This document shows positions 13,197-17,008 of a stretch of DNA of 17,008 bases, one piece after another. Where the stretch lies: positions 1 through 17,008 of the forward strand of contig ONWL01000008.1 of the NCBI GenBank assembly GCA_900321525.1. Direction: 5' to 3'. Made by a program: the position numbers and the translations under genes. The notes under the pieces are model-generated. The model saw only the letters and a program-made list of their open reading frames with translations. It searched no databases and was not told where the DNA came from. The stretch is from an uncultured Eubacteriales bacterium. GTDB taxonomy: Bacteria > Bacillota > Clostridia > Lachnospirales > Lachnospiraceae. Numbering within the stretch: position 1 is the stretch's first letter; each line of letters starts with the position of its first letter.

Positions 13197-15192
13197 AGGG
13201 AGAAGATTATCAGAATATCTGGCAGCGTCCAGGATTCCACATACCCTTTGTGTGGCAACGGAATATGGGGAACTTGTGTTAAAAGAGGATCCCTTTCTGA
13301 AGATACATCAAGGGAGAATGAACCAGGAGGAAATCAAGGCATTCATACAAAGGGGCAATTTTGCGGCAGTGGTGGATGCCACCCATCCATATGCAGATGT
13401 GATCACAGAGAATATTCAGGCGGCAATGCAGGGAATGGACATTCCCTGTTTACGCTTGAAGAGGGAATTGGATGGAGAACAAGTGAGTGAAAGTGTGCGG
13501 TATTTTGACACCAGTGAAGCATGTGCCAGGGCTTTGGAAGAAGTGGAAGGGAATATTTTACTGACAACTGGAAGTAAGGAACTTTCAAAATATTGTAGTT
13601 CAGAAACTGTGAAAAGCAGACTTTATGTTAGAATTCTTCCCAGTGTGGAGAGTATTTCTCTTTGTGTGGAACAAGGCATTCTGGGAAAACAGATGATTGC
13701 CATGCAGGGGCCTTTTACTACAGAGATGAATGAAGCAATGATTCATCAGTATGGCATTGCCTGTCTGGTGACGAAACAAAGCGGGAGATCCGGTGGTTAT
13801 AGACAAAAAATAGAAGCAGCAACCAAAAGTGGGATTCCGGTATTTGTGATTGGTCATGCTCAGGAAGAGAACGGTTATTTTTTTCATGAAATATGCAGGG
13901 AACTGGAAAAACTGTGTGGCCAGGCAGTGAAGAGAAATGGAATATTGCAAATTACCCTTGCAGGGATTGGCATGGGACATAAAAACAATTTGACGAAAGA
14001 AGTGCAGGATGCAATCCGGGAAGCGGATATTCTATTGGGGGCAGAGCGAATGCTGGCACCATATCATCCCAGGCTGGAGAAGAAGCCGTTTTATCTGGCA
14101 AAACAGATTATTCCATATCTGAGAGAAATACAGGGGAAGAAGATATGCATGGAAAAATGTAACGTTGTCGTTCTATTTTCCGGCGACAGTGGATTTTACA
14201 GTGGATGCCAGTCCCTTTTTCATACCTTGCAGGAAGAAGTGAATACAGGACAATTAAACGCATCTGTACGGATTCTGCCAGGCATTTCCTCCGTTGCGTA
14301 TTTAGCGGCCTGCATGGGAGAACCTTATCAAGATGCAGCCATTTACAGTATGCATGGAAAACCTTTGCACAATCTTTCCCGTAAAATCAGGAGAGAAAAG
14401 AAGATCTATCTGTTGATGTCCGGTGTAAAAGATGTGAATCGGCTGGGAACGCTTCTCATGGAGGATGATTTGACTGGATGTGAAGTGGTGATCGGGTATC
14501 AGCTGTCTTATCCAGAGCAACAGATTTTACGATTGTCTCCAGGAGAATGCTGTGGACGGAAAGAGGAAGGCTTATATGTTTGTCTGGTTCGAAATCCAAA
14601 CCCTGTGCCGGGGCAGTTGACCCATGGTATTCCAGATGGGGCATTTATCCGGGATAAAGTGCCTATGACAAAGGAAGAGGTCAGAGAGGTCAGCATTTGT
14701 AAGCTGCATTTGCATCGGGAGGCGGTAGTGTATGATATTGGCAGCGGAACCGGTTCCATTGCAGTGGAGATGGCGGCGCTTTCTGATGAGATACAGGTGT
14801 ATGCCATTGAGCAGAAGAAAGAAGCCGTTTCTTTGATTGCACAGAACAAAGAGAAGTTTCAATTGGACAATCTAACCGTGGTAGAAACCAGAGCGCCAGA
14901 AGGACTGTCAGAATTGCCAAAGGCCACACATGCTTTGATTGGGGGAAGTGGCGGGAATCTAAAAGAAATCTTGCAGACCTTGTATGATGCAAACCCAACC
15001 ATGAGGGTGGTCATGCATGCGATTAGCATGGAAACGATTTGCGAAATGAAAGAAGTCATTTCTATGTATCCAATAGAAAATGAAGAAATGGTGCAAATTC
15101 AGGTGAGCAGAACAAAGAAAGCAGGGCGGTATCATTTGATGCAGGCAGAAAATCCCATATGGATTTGTGCATTTGACTTTCGGAAGGAGTGA
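13162..15192 (+). CDS. cbiJET: Triple fusion: cobalt-precorrin-6A reductase + cobalt-precorrin-7 C5-methyltransferase + C15-methyltransferase (decarboxylating)
   Basis: One 676-residue chain holds three pathway enzymes. Residues about 1-258 are CbiJ, a pyridine-nucleotide-dependent reductase (EILVFAGTTEGRRLSEYL, VVDATHPYADVITENI, NILLTTGSKEL, VTKQSGRSGGYRQKI). Residues about 262-480 are CbiE (ITLAGIGMGHKNNLTKEV, ADILLGAERML, VVVLFSGDSGFYSG, RILPGISSVAYLAA). Residues about 485-676 are CbiT (HGIPDGAFIRDKVPMTKEEV, SAM loop YDIGSGTGSIAVEMA, LIGGSGGNLKEIL). The CbiE-CbiT join is well known as CobL/CbiET; adding CbiJ in front is less usual. I use TTG 13162, with GAGGG 7 bases upstream, since it begins exactly at the CbiJ domain. 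The frame is open to 13102 within cbiH. It overlaps cbiH by 35 bases. Confidence 0.93.
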   Translation: MKEILVFAGTTEGRRLSEYLAASRIPHTLCVATEYGELVLKEDPFLKIHQGRMNQEEIKAFIQRGNFAAVVDATHPYADVITENIQAAMQGMDIPCLRLKRELDGEQVSESVRYFDTSEACARALEEVEGNILLTTGSKELSKYCSSETVKSRLYVRILPSVESISLCVEQGILGKQMIAMQGPFTTEMNEAMIHQYGIACLVTKQSGRSGGYRQKIEAATKSGIPVFVIGHAQEENGYFFHEICRELEKLCGQAVKRNGILQITLAGIGMGHKNNLTKEVQDAIREADILLGAERMLAPYHPRLEKKPFYLAKQIIPYLREIQGKKICMEKCNVVVLFSGDSGFYSGCQSLFHTLQEEVNTGQLNASVRILPGISSVAYLAACMGEPYQDAAIYSMHGKPLHNLSRKIRREKKIYLLMSGVKDVNRLGTLLMEDDLTGCEVVIGYQLSYPEQQILRLSPGECCGRKEEGLYVCLVRNPNPVPGQLTHGIPDGAFIRDKVPMTKEEVREVSICKLHLHREAVVYDIGSGTGSIAVEMAALSDEIQVYAIEQKKEAVSLIAQNKEKFQLDNLTVVETRAPEGLSELPKATHALIGGSGGNLKEILQTLYDANPTMRVVMHAISMETICEMKEVISMYPIENEEMVQIQVSRTKKAGRYHLMQAENPIWICAFDFRKE

Positions 15193-15199
15193 GGACAAT

Positions 15200-16609
15200 A
15201 TGAAGTTGAAACGGGTGATGATTGCGGCCCCCAAAAGTGGAAGTGGAAAAACAACCATTACATGTGCGTTACTTCAGACATTGAAAAACCAGGGGCACAA
15301 AGTGGTGTCTTATAAATGTGGACCGGATTATATTGACCCTATGTTTCATGAACAGGCAATTGGCATTTCTTCTAAGAATTTGGATACTTTTTTTACAGGA
15401 GAGGAAGAGACCAAAACACTTTTGCTGCACAATAGAACAGAAGAGGAGTTTGCAGTGCTGGAAGGTGTCATGGGACTTTTTGATGGGCTTGGAGGAATTC
15501 GTAAGGAAGGCTCTTCTTATCATTTGGCAGAAGTGACCAAAACCCCCATTATTTTGACGATAGATGCAAAAGGCATGGGGCGTTCTGTCATTCCTTTGAT
15601 TGCGGGATTTCTTGCGTATGACAAGGCTCACCTGATTCAGGGTGTCCTGTTCAATAGAATGTCCAAATCCTACTATGAAGTGATCAAGCCGCTGGTAGAA
15701 TCGGAATTGCAGATGACCGTGCTGGGATACATTCCGGACGACAGGGATCTGCGCATAGAAAGCAGATATTTGGGACTTGTGATGCCGGATGAATTGGCAA
15801 ATATAAAAGCACAGCTGCAAAAAATGGCAGAAGTGTTTGCAAAGACAGTTTCTATGGAAAAAATGATACAAATAGCAGAACATGCGGAGGAACTAACTGG
15901 CAGTCAAACCCGTACAGCGTGTAAATTGACAGTGGGTGAAAGTGTTACAAAAAGGGAGGAATGTGACAGACCAGTGATTGCGGTTGCAAAAGATGAAGCC
16001 TTTTGTTTTTATTATGAAGACAATCTGTTGTTGTTAAAGGAAAATGGTGCCCAAATTCAGTATTTTTCTCCTCTGCATGATACCAGATTGCCGGATGGCT
16101 GTCATGCCCTTTTCATAGGAGGCGGGTATCCGGAACTCTATGCAAAAGAGTTGAGCGGCAATGATCGCATGCGTGAAGCAGTGAAGCAGGCATTTGAGGG
16201 GGGAATGCCGATGGTAGCAGAATGCGGCGGTTTTATGTATTTGCATTCTGCCATGGTAGATAAAAATGGCATCAGACATGACATGGCAGGTGTCATTCCG
16301 GCAATTTGCTCAGATCAGGGAAAACTGGTACGGTTTGGATACATTGAGATCAAAGAAAAACAGAGTGTTTTCCTGCCAGAGGGAGAACGCATCAAAGGGC
16401 ATGAGTTTCATTATTATGACAGTACCCACAACGGAGAAAGCTGTGTGGCAATCAAGCCGGTTACTGGCAGGGAATATTTCTGTGTGATAGAGGGGGAACA
16501 TTACTGGTTTGGCTTTCCACATCTCTATTATCCATCTCATCCGATTTTTGCCAAAACATTTGTAAAAAAAGCAAAAGAATATCAGAAAAGGTGTGAGCTT
16601 CAGGTGTAG
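15200..16609 (+). CDS. cbiA: Cobyrinate a,c-diamide synthase
   Basis: CbiA uses ATP and glutamine to amidate the a and c carboxylates of cobyrinate. The 469-residue protein has an N-terminal dethiobiotin-synthetase-like ATPase domain with P-loop APKSGSGKTT (10-19), YKCGPDYIDPMFH and VLEGVMGLFDGLGG. A C-terminal glutaminase domain (about 258-469) has FIGGGYPELYAKEL, nucleophile Cys342 in VAECGGFMYL, HEFHYYDS and the terminal histidine region FGFPHLYYPSHPIFA. The start is ATG 15200, behind GAGG and 7 bases after the preceding stop; the frame is open upstream to 15167 inside cbiJET. It is the last visible gene of the operon. Its stop overlaps the end of a convergent gene by 10 bases and no terminator hairpin is seen. 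Confidence 0.95.
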   Translation: MKLKRVMIAAPKSGSGKTTITCALLQTLKNQGHKVVSYKCGPDYIDPMFHEQAIGISSKNLDTFFTGEEETKTLLLHNRTEEEFAVLEGVMGLFDGLGGIRKEGSSYHLAEVTKTPIILTIDAKGMGRSVIPLIAGFLAYDKAHLIQGVLFNRMSKSYYEVIKPLVESELQMTVLGYIPDDRDLRIESRYLGLVMPDELANIKAQLQKMAEVFAKTVSMEKMIQIAEHAEELTGSQTRTACKLTVGESVTKREECDRPVIAVAKDEAFCFYYEDNLLLLKENGAQIQYFSPLHDTRLPDGCHALFIGGGYPELYAKELSGNDRMREAVKQAFEGGMPMVAECGGFMYLHSAMVDKNGIRHDMAGVIPAICSDQGKLVRFGYIEIKEKQSVFLPEGERIKGHEFHYYDSTHNGESCVAIKPVTGREYFCVIEGEHYWFGFPHLYYPSHPIFAKTFVKKAKEYQKRCELQV

Positions 16610-17008
16610 TGTGCCTGATAGATTTCTTTTAAGTCATCGATTGCCATTTCTACATCCAAAGTGTGAAAACCAAGCCAGCAGTCGTTCATTGTGTGGGCAT
16701 CTGCAATTTGATAGATTTCACGGCTGTTCTCATTGGTATAATAGTGCCAATAGCGATAGATGTAACCAGTCCAGTACATCACTTCCAGAGAATAGGTTTC
16801 ACCGGCTTTTTTCAGCCCGCCCATTTCTTCGTCCAGTTCTTCCAGAATATATTCTTCACCGGCCCATTGTAAGCGGTCGTAAGTGTCATCCAGAGCGGCG
16901 GCAGTACGGCTGTTCATAAAGGATTGGATAAAGGCGGGACAATCATAGCCGTTTTTGAATGCCAGTTCAAACAATCGTCCCTGTATATCACAAAGCTGTC
17001 GCTTTTCA
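16600..17008 (-). CDS. Hypothetical protein of unknown function, C-terminal part, cut by window edge
   Basis: Not recognised with confidence. The frame is open from the right edge to a TGA at 16602-16600, giving about 135 visible residues; the true start lies beyond 17008. There is a TTG at 16974 in the frame, but coding continues upstream of it (EKRQLCDIQGRLFELAF). The protein is acidic and rich in tyrosine and tryptophan, with no membrane segment or signal peptide. Notable segments are YDCPAFIQSFMNSRTAAALD, LQWAGEEYILEELDEEMGG, YWTGYIYRYWHYYTNENS and MNDCWLGFHTLDVEMAIDDL. From memory it resembles small proteins found beside DUF3791/DUF3990 genes in gut Firmicutes, sometimes suspected toxin-antitoxin partners; this is unverified. 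It is convergent with cbiA and overlaps it by 10 bases. Confidence 0.75.
   Translation of the reverse strand, partial: EKRQLCDIQGRLFELAFKNGYDCPAFIQSFMNSRTAAALDDTYDRLQWAGEEYILEELDEEMGGLKKAGETYSLEVMYWTGYIYRYWHYYTNENSREIYQIADAHTMNDCWLGFHTLDVEMAIDDLKEIYQAHYT

Noticed and set aside
1..17008. CRISPR arrays, tRNA or rRNA genes, intact insertion sequences
   Set aside because: No regularly spaced direct repeats, tRNA-like cloverleaf or transposase motif was seen.

Overview
The window is bacterial, most likely from a Lachnospiraceae-type gut Firmicute. The evidence is strong Shine-Dalgarno (SD) sites, frequent GTG and TTG starts, an anaerobic (early cobalt insertion) cobalamin gene set, FecBCD-type ABC transport genes and sortase-free membrane-anchored surface proteins. 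The genus cannot be fixed from this sequence alone.

Left block (about 1-2362, GC near 60% by hand count): a housekeeping coenzyme A neighbourhood. coaBC runs leftward and is followed, one base after its stop, by the start of prfC (release factor 3), which is cut by the window edge. coaX (type III pantothenate kinase) runs rightward. The short coaBC-coaX gap holds two near-consensus sigma-A type promoters that point in opposite directions and interlock on the same 34 bp.

Middle (2363-2979): no gene. It holds a promoter, a full cobalamin riboswitch ending in a canonical B12 box, and a roughly 300-base hairpin-rich leader. Base composition drops to about 40-47% GC from the 3' part of coaX onward.

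Right block (2980-16609): a long rightward operon. First comes an exported and transport set: a lipoprotein CbiK-type cobaltochelatase, a membrane-anchored protein with two extracellular domains, a BtuF/FecB-like binding lipoprotein and a BtuC/FecC-like permease. Next is a protein in which the transporter ATPase is fused through an extra domain to CbiC. Then come cbiD, cbiF, cbiG, cbiH, a CbiJ-CbiE-CbiT triple fusion, and cbiA. Together these cover the corrin-ring steps from cobalt insertion to cobyrinate a,c-diamide, except CbiL, which is not in the window. Many genes overlap or abut. The one large gap, between permease and ATPase, is explained by a 225-228 bp MITE-like insertion with terminal inverted repeats and a direct repeat of the target. 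A short piece resembling its end also lies upstream of the permease gene.

Right edge: a leftward, partly visible gene of unknown function overlaps the end of cbiA tail to tail by 10 bases. No tRNA, rRNA, CRISPR array or intact transposase gene was seen.
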